DNA of 9,482 nucleotides. Origin: Nitrospirota bacterium. Lineage in GTDB: Bacteria > Nitrospirota > Thermodesulfovibrionia > Thermodesulfovibrionales > UBA1546. The stretch lies in assembly GCA_004298625.1 (NCBI GenBank), contig SCSY01000318.1:1-9482 (forward strand), read 5' to 3'. The notes under the pieces are model-generated. The model ran no database searches and was not told the origin of the DNA. It worked only from the letters and a program-made list of their open reading frames with translations. A program made the translations under genes and the position numbers. Shown in pieces: positions 1-4,806 of this stretch. How positions within the stretch are numbered: the stretch's first letter is position 1; each line of letters begins with the position of its first letter.

Positions 1-830
1 CAGAGCAGAAGTCAGAAGCCAGAAGTCAGAAGTCAGAAGAACAAACCCCCAATCCCCAATCCCCAATCCCTAAACTCTACATCGTCGGCACTGGGCCAGG
101 AAGCATCGAGCATATCACTCCTTATGCGCAGAAGGCAATAAGAAATTCCGATGTAATAGTCGGATACGGAACATATCTTGAATTGATAAAAGAATTAATA
201 GACGATAAAAGGGTTGTCTCTACAGGCATGACGCAGGAAATTGACAGATGCAAGAAGGCAGTAGAGTTGGCATTGTCAGGCAAGACTGTTTCTGTCATCA
301 GCGGAGGAGACCCCGGAATCTACGCTATGGCAGGACTGGTGTTTGAGACGCTAAAGAGCCATCAGCCATCAGCTATCAGCCATCAGCTGTTGGTAGAGGT
401 CATCCCCGGCATATCTGCTTTGAATGCATCTGCAGCGAGGCTCGGCGCACCCCTTATGCATGATTTTGCAGCAATAAGTTTGTCGGACAGGCTCACCCCT
501 TGGGATCTGATAGAGAAACGACTGGATGCAGCGGCATCGGCTGATTTTGTTATTGTCCTTTACAACCCCAAAAGCAAGGGAAGACAGGAACATATCAGCA
601 GAGCGCAGGAAATTATTTTAAAGCACAGGTCTCCCGAGACGCCTGTCGGCATAGTAAAGGCAGCAATGAGAGAAAATGAAAATGTTACAATCACGATACT
701 GAAAGATATGCTTAACTGTGATATTGACATGCAGACAACCGTGATTATCGGCAACTCAAAAACATTCAGATGGAATAATTGGATGATTACGCCGAGGGGA
801 TATGGAGGAAAGTTTAAAATTGAAAGTTAG
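1..830 (+). CDS. cobJ: Precorrin-3B C17-methyltransferase (CobJ/CbiH), 5'-partial
   Basis: SAM-dependent methyltransferase of the corrin ring: it methylates C17 and drives ring contraction in cobalamin synthesis, in the cytosol. The frame shows the family landmarks: VGTGPG just after position 72, VGYGTYLELI, STGM.QEIDRC, then SGGDPGIYAMAG (SAM and precorrin loop), VEVIPGISALNASAA, LYNPKSKGR and a C-terminal TTVIIGNS...TPRGY. The first ATG/GTG/TTG in frame is a TTG at 183, but the conserved N-terminal VGTGPG lies upstream of it, so that start is wrong. From position 3 to 182 the frame is open with no usable start before the conserved domain, so the gene starts before the window or is fused to an upstream domain; CbiG-CbiH fusions are known. 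The stretch before the domain is a repeat-encoded linker rich in S, E, Q, P and N. A second repeat array lies inside the protein (361-388). The stop codon TAG at 828-830 sits within another array. It overlaps the next gene by 29 nt. Confidence 0.93.
   Translation, partial: EQKSEARSQKSEEQTPNPQSPIPKLYIVGTGPGSIEHITPYAQKAIRNSDVIVGYGTYLELIKELIDDKRVVSTGMTQEIDRCKKAVELALSGKTVSVISGGDPGIYAMAGLVFETLKSHQPSAISHQLLVEVIPGISALNASAARLGAPLMHDFAAISLSDRLTPWDLIEKRLDAAASADFVIVLYNPKSKGRQEHISRAQEIILKHRSPETPVGIVKAAMRENENVTITILKDMLNCDIDMQTTVIIGNSKTFRWNNWMITPRGYGGKFKIES
4..38 (+). repeat. Heptanucleotide tandem array, unit GTCAGAA
   Basis: Four exact-register units at 11-38 (GTCAGAA, GCCAGAA, GTCAGAA, GTCAGAA), preceded by a degenerate unit at 4-10 (AGCAGAA). 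The array is in the open cobJ frame and encodes a polar Ser/Glu/Gln/Lys stretch. The period of 7 was read directly. The array may extend beyond the window start. Confidence 0.9.
44..71 (+). repeat. Heptanucleotide tandem array, unit AATCCCC
   Basis: Four 7-nt units in register: AACCCCC, AATCCCC, AATCCCC, AATCCCT. It follows the GTCAGAA array after only five bases and ends directly before the CobJ domain, encoding T-P-N-P-Q-S-P-I-P. The unit recalls the CCCCAAT-like short tandemly repeated repetitive sequences known in filamentous cyanobacteria; that is resemblance of sequence only. Confidence 0.92.
361..388 (+). repeat. Heptanucleotide array inside cobJ, unit ATCAGCY
   Basis: Four perfect-register units: ATCAGCC, ATCAGCT, ATCAGCC, ATCAGCT. 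They encode roughly S-H-Q-P-S-A-I-S-H-Q-L between the SGGDPGIYAMAG segment and the VEVIPGISA segment. In the family as I recall it, this loop is about seven residues shorter, which would fit a net gain of three 7-nt units (21 nt, frame kept). The unit is visible directly; the amount of expansion is inferred. Confidence 0.92.
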
Positions 831-2163
831 AAGTTCAAAGTTAATCCAATCCCCAATCGTTGCTTTTCTCTGGGATGAGTCGTTTCTGTGGGGACTAATG
901 GCTTACAAGGCATTGAAGGCCAATGGCCTGCCGTTTGAGCTCATACGCTCTGATGAGATAAAAAATGGCTGTCTCAAAAATTATAGAATGCTTTTTGTGC
1001 CTGGAGGATGGGCTTCTAATAAATTAAAGACGCTTGGAGATAACGGTATTTCCGAAATAAAAAAATTTGTGCGTAACGGCGGTAATTATCTTGGGTTCTG
1101 CGGAGGCGCGGGACTTGCAACAATGGACGGCATAGGGCTGCTCCCTATAAAGAGAATGCCTACAAAGGATCGTGTCCCGAGTTTCAGCGGAAGGATTAAT
1201 CTTAGCCTGAATGTTCATCCAGTATGGGATGATATTAAGAAGTCAGGATTCGGCAAGAAACTAATCCCTAATCCCCAATCCCTAACCCCTGTTTTCCATG
1301 CCTGGTGGCCGTCGCAGTTTTTAATAGAAGACATGGATATAAAGATACTCGCTGCTTACGGTGAGGCATTGCCTGATTCTTTCAGCTCGGACTTGAACGT
1401 GGGCGATGTGAACAGCAGCGGCGGCTGGGATCGATTTGAGAAAGCCTATGGAATTAATCTCGACCCAGGGCGCTTACTAAACGAACCCGCAGTAGTAGAA
1501 GGAACTTATGGAAAGGGCAAGGCCATCCTATCTCTTATTCATTTTGATACGCCTGATGATGCAAACGGAGCAGTAGTTTTAAAGAGCTTGTGGGAATATC
1601 TGGCGCAAAATGCTAACGCCCTCTCTTATCCCCCTCTTAATAACCCCCCCCAACCCCTTCTTAATTTAAGAGGGGGCGAGGGGGAGTTACGGGGGAGTTA
1701 TGAAATCCAAAATCCAAAATTCAAAATCGTTGAACTTGTAACTATGCTTGAAAACGCCGTCAGCGATTTAATTGCTCTCGGCATCAGGAATTTTCTCTGG
1801 TTCTGGAGAAATCCCATGCTCTTACAGTGGCGGAGAGGCGTGAGAGGACTCGAATACTGCACGCTTTATGTGATGATAAAGGAGCTATCAAGTTTCAGCG
1901 GTCAGCTTTCAGCCATAGATAAAGAAAAATTACAGTCAATAAAAAAACTGCTAATCCCATTCACAGAGAAGGCAAAACAGCTTCTGATTCTGGAAAGGCA
2001 TGCAATGCAGAATGGGCATATAACATACGAAAAGTGCGGCGACCCTGAAATGCAAAAAATCAGGACTGAGCTTTTTGGGAACTCAAAAAGTTACGGAGGA
2101 TTATTTAAAGCGCTGATAAATGATCTGGACAGCATTCTATATTTCTTGATAAAGCAGCGATGA
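802..2163 (+). CDS. BPL_N / class I glutamine-amidotransferase-like protein in a cobalamin operon
   Basis: 453 residues. The N-terminal ~270 residues resemble the biotin-protein-ligase N-terminal (BPL_N) domain, a class I amidotransferase fold. After PIVAFLWDESFLWG come FVPGGW (65-70) and GFCGGAG (98-104), with Cys100 at the nucleophile-elbow position; H247-F-D249 is placed like the GATase His-x-Glu pair. The substrate is not known, and placement after cobJ suggests a link to corrinoid or cofactor metabolism. Residues ~271-308 are an unusual Pro/Asn/Gly linker made by an inverted-repeat element and a 7-nt array. A mostly helical C-terminal part (~311-453, LITALG-like helix then a Trp-rich FLWFWRNP segment) follows. 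Two further arrays encode IPNPQSLTP (155-163) and part of 361-372. ATG 802 has GAGGGG only 2 nt upstream; TTG 820, 11 nt after GGAGG, is an alternative start. The stop is 2 nt from the convergent hydrolase stop. Function unproven. Confidence 0.8.
   Translation: MEESLKLKVRSSKLIQSPIVAFLWDESFLWGLMAYKALKANGLPFELIRSDEIKNGCLKNYRMLFVPGGWASNKLKTLGDNGISEIKKFVRNGGNYLGFCGGAGLATMDGIGLLPIKRMPTKDRVPSFSGRINLSLNVHPVWDDIKKSGFGKKLIPNPQSLTPVFHAWWPSQFLIEDMDIKILAAYGEALPDSFSSDLNVGDVNSSGGWDRFEKAYGINLDPGRLLNEPAVVEGTYGKGKAILSLIHFDTPDDANGAVVLKSLWEYLAQNANALSYPPLNNPPQPLLNLRGGEGELRGSYEIQNPKFKIVELVTMLENAVSDLIALGIRNFLWFWRNPMLLQWRRGVRGLEYCTLYVMIKELSSFSGQLSAIDKEKLQSIKKLLIPFTEKAKQLLILERHAMQNGHITYEKCGDPEMQKIRTELFGNSKSYGGLFKALINDLDSILYFLIKQR
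810..857 (+). repeat. Composite heptanucleotide array at the cobJ/next-gene overlap
   Basis: Five units of an AAGTTNA type run from 810 to 844 (AAGTTTA, AAATTGA, AAGTTAG, AAGTTCA, AAGTTAA). About two imperfect AATCCCC-type units follow, up to 857. The third unit contains the TAG stop codon of cobJ, while the downstream gene, started at 802, reads the same array in another frame as its residues 4-19. The array therefore makes the end of one protein and the beginning of the next. Confidence 0.85.
1263..1290 (+). repeat. Heptanucleotide array inside the BPL_N-like gene, unit AATCCCY
   Basis: Four units in register: AATCCCT, AATCCCC, AATCCCT, AACCCCT. This is the same family as the array at 44-71, here translated as I-P-N-P-Q-S-L-T-P within the amidotransferase-like domain (residues 155-163). 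It lies between a Gly/Lys-rich turn and VFHAWWP, probably in a surface loop. Confidence 0.92.
1630..1676 (+). repeat. G/C-rich inverted repeat inside the BPL_N-like gene
   Basis: CCCCCTCTTAA at 1630-1640 is the exact reverse complement of TTAAGAGGGGG at 1666-1676, with a 25-nt spacer that itself holds CCCCCCCC and CCCCTTCTTAA, so alternative pairings exist. G-rich sequence continues to about 1700 (GAGGGGGAGTTA, GGGGGAGTTA). The coding frame stays open through it, giving a Pro-rich then Gly/Arg-rich linker. It looks like a small dispersed palindromic element (REP/MITE-like) that landed in a gene; no second copy is present here to prove dispersal. Confidence 0.8.
1703..1730 (+). repeat. Heptanucleotide array inside the BPL_N-like gene, unit AAATCCA
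   Basis: Four units: AAATCCA, AAATCCA, AAATTCA, AAATCGT. It directly follows the G-rich half of the inverted-repeat element and encodes E-I-Q-N-P-K-F-K-I-V at residues 301-310. This repeats the pattern seen at 4-71 and 810-857, where two unlike repeat types sit side by side. Confidence 0.88.
1891..1918 (+). repeat. Heptanucleotide array inside the BPL_N-like gene, unit GYNNTCA
   Basis: Units AGTTTCA, GCGGTCA, GCTTTCA, then a decayed GCCATAG. They encode S-F-S-G-Q-L-S-A-I in the C-terminal helical part. It is less regular than the other arrays, but the 7-nt spacing of TCA is clear in three units. Confidence 0.72.
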
Positions 2164-2165
2164 TT

Positions 2166-3188
2166 TCACATAAGCCCCATTGATCCGATAATTTTTTTCC
2201 TTACTGCCTCATCAAATAAAATAGCTGCGTGGTTCAAAGCAAAATCATGATGCTCGTTGCAGAAAGGAAGCATTGAACTCTTTGCTGACACAAGCCCGTC
2301 GCCATATCCTTTTTTTAGTTCCTGCGGGTAAATTTTCCCCGGGATAATATTTTCAAGGATATCGGGAATAGAGAAAACAACTTCGGGTTCGAGCATCCAT
2401 CTGTGTGAGCTGCGTTTTGAAATCTCCTTTAATTTCCACCTGTAGAGGCTGAAGAGACTTGGATTTGTGCCCCCGAACGAGAAGCCCTGTATCTTTTCAT
2501 AATCATAGCCTTTTAATGTCCTGAAGAATTCCGAATCAGGCAAAAGCTCCTTGAGGGCCCTGCTCTTTATAAAATCAAGGATGCGCTTTATTGCATAGGC
2601 GCTTTTTTTTCTGTCTTCCTCATGTATTAAGGGGCTTATTATTGATGCAATGGGCGAGATATATGCGGCAAGTTTTGCCATGCTGCTTCCGTGATGGGGG
2701 GACGCCAATGTAATGAGTCCCCTGACTGATTTATCTCCACTCTTTAAATGCTCCAAATACTTCCTTGCAATAAGCCCTCCCCTGCTATGGCCGATAAGAA
2801 TAATGCCCGAACTGCTTATTCCTTTTGCAAGTTCCGCAATATACGCGAGTTCCTTTACTGCGATATCAATCGGGCCTGCGGGCCTTTTCTGGCTCCATGC
2901 AATTACCGTATATCCCGAGGACTGTAAATCGGCAAAGGATGTCTTTAAATCTTTTTCTGCCTTGCCAGCTGAAAACCTGCTGTGCCTGATTCTTGGTTTT
3001 TCCGGGGCCGGGCCGCAATCTATGGATTCCGGTTTTTTGGAGAGTAAATATTTGATGGGGAAATTTCCGCCGAGCATCTTTGCTTCGTCAGGATTTACCC
3101 ATATATTCTTATTCATTCCAAGTCCGTGGATAAATACAATTGCAGGCCTGTCTCGCCTGCCTTTATGGATTGTGACGTCGAGTTTCAT
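2166..3188 (-). CDS. Alpha/beta-hydrolase, lipase/esterase-like
   Basis: 340 residues from ATG 3188. A beta strand leads into F-I-H-G-L-G (19-24, oxyanion region). The nucleophile elbow G-H-S-R-G-G has Ser135, LASPHHGS (162-169) follows the next strand, and the late motifs G-D-G-L-V-S (Asp297) and N-H-A-A-I (His320) complete a plausible Ser-Asp-His triad. This arrangement is typical of serine esterases and lipases that act on lipid or acyl esters; the substrate cannot be told. No signal peptide or membrane segment is seen, so it is probably cytosolic. The frame also allows an ATG at 3239 (357 residues), but the extra 17 residues overlap the end of the trmJ-like gene and look unlike a domain start, so I prefer 3188; neither start has a strong ribosome binding site. 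It lies downstream of the methyltransferase gene (20-nt gap) on the same strand, probably co-transcribed. Its stop is 2 nt from the convergent upstream operon. Confidence 0.85.
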   Translation of the reverse strand: MKLDVTIHKGRRDRPAIVFIHGLGMNKNIWVNPDEAKMLGGNFPIKYLLSKKPESIDCGPAPEKPRIRHSRFSAGKAEKDLKTSFADLQSSGYTVIAWSQKRPAGPIDIAVKELAYIAELAKGISSSGIILIGHSRGGLIARKYLEHLKSGDKSVRGLITLASPHHGSSMAKLAAYISPIASIISPLIHEEDRKKSAYAIKRILDFIKSRALKELLPDSEFFRTLKGYDYEKIQGFSFGGTNPSLFSLYRWKLKEISKRSSHRWMLEPEVVFSIPDILENIIPGKIYPQELKKGYGDGLVSAKSSMLPFCNEHHDFALNHAAILFDEAVRKKIIGSMGLM

Positions 3189-3208
3189 AAGCGCTCTGTC
3201 CGGTTGTT

Positions 3209-4009
3209 TTAATAAATTTTTTTCTCCACCTGCGAGCATATCCCGTAAAGCATTCTTAATTCCCAGTCAGTCAGCCCTGCGCGTCCAATCAGGTGTTTGA
3301 GATTTCTCATTATCCTTGTCTCAAGGTCTCTGTTGCCTCTCGGTATGTATTCAAGAAGCCTGAGAGCTGAATGGATGCGCCTGTAAAGCATATCGAGTTG
3401 TTCACGCTTTACTAATTCAGGAGATGCTGCCTTATATTCCTTCCGGCCCAGTTCATAGGCCACGAGCAATACGCCCTGTGAAAGATTTAGCGAAGGGGAT
3501 AAAGGGTCGGCAGGAATTGTTATCATAAAGCCGCATTCTTCGACTTCTTTATTGGACAAACCTTTGCTCTCCCTCCCAAATAATATGGCAACTTTATTTT
3601 TTCTGGCTGCGGAGATTATTTTTTTTACGGCGTCTCTTACCGGAAGGATAAGTCCTCTTCGTTTCCCTAATCTTCTCGTAGCTCCGATAACAATGCCTTT
3701 GTCTTTTATTGCGTCTCCGAAGTTTTTATGGACCGTTGCCTTTTCAAGCACATCGGCATCGTTGCACGCCATCTGCCTTCCTTCATCATTAAGAAACTCC
3801 ACTGGATTTATCAGTTCGAGATTTTTAAACCCCATATTCTTCATAGCCCTTGCAGAGGCGCCTATATTTCCGGCTTCCTTTGGTTCCACAAGGATGAAGC
3901 TTATGTTATCCTTCCAGTCTTTCACGCTGTAGTTTATCAAGTTATATAAAAATTTGCCCTTCACAACAGCAGCCCTTTCCCTTATAATTGAACTAAAGGA
4001 TGCAGCCAT
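3209..4009 (-). CDS. trmJ: SPOUT-family RNA 2'-O-methyltransferase, TrmJ-like
   Basis: 266 residues from ATG 4009. The SpoU/TrmH motifs are in order: LVEPKEAGNIGASARAMKNMG (40-60, with the Asn and Arg of motif 1), ILFGRESKGLSN (142-153, motif 2) and ITIPADPLSPSLNLSQGVLLVAYE (163-186, motif 3, trefoil-knot SAM site). A helical C-terminal extension with RNLKHLIGRAGLTDWELRMLYGI is characteristic of TrmJ, which methylates the ribose of tRNA nucleotide 32. A related RNA target cannot be excluded. The ~35 residues before the first motif are longer than usual and poorly ordered. A GTG at 3925, with a TATAAC hexamer at 3946-3941 on the same strand just upstream, could be the true start. That would also free a normal-sized divergent intergenic space, since ATG 4009 lies only 27 nt from the lipoprotein start. 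Confidence 0.88.
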   Translation of the reverse strand: MAASFSSIIRERAAVVKGKFLYNLINYSVKDWKDNISFILVEPKEAGNIGASARAMKNMGFKNLELINPVEFLNDEGRQMACNDADVLEKATVHKNFGDAIKDKGIVIGATRRLGKRRGLILPVRDAVKKIISAARKNKVAILFGRESKGLSNKEVEECGFMITIPADPLSPSLNLSQGVLLVAYELGRKEYKAASPELVKREQLDMLYRRIHSALRLLEYIPRGNRDLETRIMRNLKHLIGRAGLTDWELRMLYGICSQVEKKIY

Positions 4010-4025
4010 AGCTTATTTCCAAATG

Positions 4026-4032
4026 AGGAGGT
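4026..4032 (+). promoter_or_regulatory. Strong Shine-Dalgarno of the mini-lipoprotein gene
   Basis: AGGAGGT lies 4 nt before ATG 4037. This near-perfect site, together with the lipobox, is the main reason to believe in the short gene. Confidence 0.85.
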
Positions 4033-4036
4033 GGAC

Positions 4037-4168
4037 ATGAAAACGATTGCAAAATTCATATTGATGGTTCTTAGCCTTTTAATTTTAGCGGGGTGTTCTT
4101 CGGTGAGTTATAAGAGCGGCTCGGAGCCGGAGAGGCATCCCGGACATCCGGGGCATGAAGTGCATTAG
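4037..4168 (+). CDS. 43-residue lipoprotein with a His-periodic tail
   Basis: Encodes a 43-residue precursor. There are Lys residues at 2 and 6, a hydrophobic core (7-17), then the lipobox L17-A18-G19-C20, so Cys20 should be diacylated and processed by signal peptidase II. The mature part is only 24 residues. It begins S-S-V-S-Y-K and ends E-R-H-P-G-H-P-G-H-E-V-H, placing His at 34, 37, 40 and 43, every third residue, with Pro-Gly between the first three. Such spacing could bind divalent metal, but that is inference. I recognise no family. Small lipoproteins of this kind are often associated with envelope or secretion functions, and no partner gene is adjacent. A strong ribosome binding site precedes it. 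It is divergent from the trmJ-like gene and convergent with the HU gene (35 nt apart), so it is probably monocistronic. No convincing terminator follows. Confidence 0.8.
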   Translation: MKTIAKFILMVLSLLILAGCSSVSYKSGSEPERHPGHPGHEVH

Positions 4169-4203
4169 TTAAGAGGCTTTAATAAGTTTGGAACAAGAGT
4201 TTT

Positions 4204-4482
4204 TTACGGATTCAAAAGTTCCTTGAGTTCTTTGCCTACTTTGAAATGAAGAACCTTCTTGGCAGGGACATCAACACTTTCCCCTGTCTTTGGATTCCTT
4301 GCCTTCCTCGGATTTCTTGTCTTAAGCCTGAAATTTCCAAAGCCCCTTATCTCTATTTTCTCTCCTTTTTGAAGCGCCTCTTTTATGCTGTCGAAAACAG
4401 TTTCCATGACTATCTCTGTCTGTTTCCGCGTGAGTCCCTCAACCTTTTCAGCTACCTTGTCTACAAGAACTGACCTTGTCAT
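4204..4482 (-). CDS. HU/IHF-family DNA-binding protein, closest in style to IHF-beta
   Basis: 92 residues, normal family length. An N-terminal helical dimerisation part (1-40; LTRKQTEIVMETVFDSIKEAL) is followed by GEKIEIRGFGNFRLKTR and a beta-arm ending in R62-N-P-K-T-G67, whose Pro64 is the DNA-intercalating residue. The end, HFKVGKELKELLN, closes the domain. The run IEIRGFGNF plus HFKVGKEL favours the IHF-beta side of the family over plain HU, but a single homodimeric HU-like protein is equally possible because no partner is visible. It bends DNA and shapes the nucleoid. Start ATG 4482 has a strong GGAGGT 5 nt upstream. Its own candidate promoter and a leader hairpin lie between it and the ferredoxin gene. 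Confidence 0.94.
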   Translation of the reverse strand: MTRSVLVDKVAEKVEGLTRKQTEIVMETVFDSIKEALQKGEKIEIRGFGNFRLKTRNPRKARNPKTGESVDVPAKKVLHFKVGKELKELLNP

Positions 4483-4503
4483 AAAACCTCCGTATTTAAC
4501 TTT

Positions 4504-4530
4504 AAGCCGTTAGTCTTAAACTGCCGGCTT
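4504..4530 (-). other. Leader hairpin upstream of the HU/IHF gene
   Basis: AAGCCG at 4504-4509 is the reverse complement of CGGCTT at 4525-4530. Inside lies a second 3-bp stem (AGT 4512-4514 with ACT 4520-4522) around a 5-nt loop, separated by a 2x2 internal mismatch. On the minus strand it would form right at the 5' end of a transcript started from the candidate promoter at 4538-4564, and it ends 21 nt before the start codon. No T-run follows in either direction, so it is not a standard terminator. Confidence 0.55.
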
Positions 4531-4537
4531 GTCTAAA

Positions 4538-4564
4538 ATTATATTAATTGCCGAATAAAATCAA
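4538..4564 (-). promoter_or_regulatory. Candidate sigma-70-type promoter of the HU/IHF gene
   Basis: On the minus strand, a perfect -10 TATAAT (4543 to 4538) is preceded after 15 nt by TTGATT (4564 to 4559). The spacing is shorter than the ideal 17, so the call rests mainly on the -10 element. The -35 overlaps the ferredoxin stop codon. A start near 4531 would give a leader of about 48 nt. Confidence 0.5.
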
Positions 4565-4806
4565 GTCTTTTTATTTTTAGCAGCGCTTTTATTATTGTCT
4601 GTTATCCAGACCTCTATTGCAAGTTCAGGGCACATCCTGGCGCAGAATGCGCATCCTGTGCACTTATCCATGTGCTTGGGGGCTGCCGGGAAATAGCCCA
4701 TTTTATTAAATTTTTTTTCCACAACGATTACTCCCCTGGGGCAGGCGGCGATGCAGTATTTGCATCCCTTGCACAGTTCTTTATTTATTGTGATTTTTCC
4801 TTTCAT
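4561..4806 (-). CDS. 2[4Fe-4S] ferredoxin, KorD/PorD-like
   Basis: 81 residues with two ferredoxin motifs: C12-K-G-C15-K-Y-C18-I-A-A-C22-P and C49-T-G-C52-A-F-C55-A-R-M-C59-P, predicting two [4Fe-4S] clusters. The N-terminal MKGKITINKELCKGC, the middle LNKKGY.P-like segment (FNKMGYFPA) and CPELAIEV resemble the delta subunit of 2-oxoacid:ferredoxin oxidoreductases. No catalytic alpha, beta or gamma subunit gene follows it in this window, so it may act as a free electron carrier or serve a distant complex. It is cytosolic, with a basic tail (KNKKT). Its ATG overlaps the recN stop in an ATGA, so it is translationally coupled to recN. Expression should follow recN. Confidence 0.92.
   Translation of the reverse strand: MKGKITINKELCKGCKYCIAACPRGVIVVEKKFNKMGYFPAAPKHMDKCTGCAFCARMCPELAIEVWITDNNKSAAKNKKT

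Noticed and set aside
4..71. CRISPR array
   Set aside because: Units are 7 nt in direct tandem without spacers.
183..830. TTG at 183 as the cobJ start
   Set aside because: The conserved N-terminal VGTGPG segment lies upstream in the same open frame.
2713..3300. 195-residue plus-strand ORF
   Set aside because: It is the antisense shadow of the alpha/beta-hydrolase and methyltransferase genes, both of which show clear family motifs.
3552..3932. 126-residue plus-strand ORF opposite the trmJ-like gene
   Set aside because: Composition and position mark it as an antisense shadow; no ribosome binding site or motif.
3988..4016. Promoter of the mini-lipoprotein (TTGAAC with GCTTAT)
   Set aside because: The -10 matches only three of six positions and the start would fall on the ribosome binding site.
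4504..4540. Rho-independent terminator after the ferredoxin gene
   Set aside because: The hairpin has a short GC part and no T-run on either strand; a leader structure fits better.
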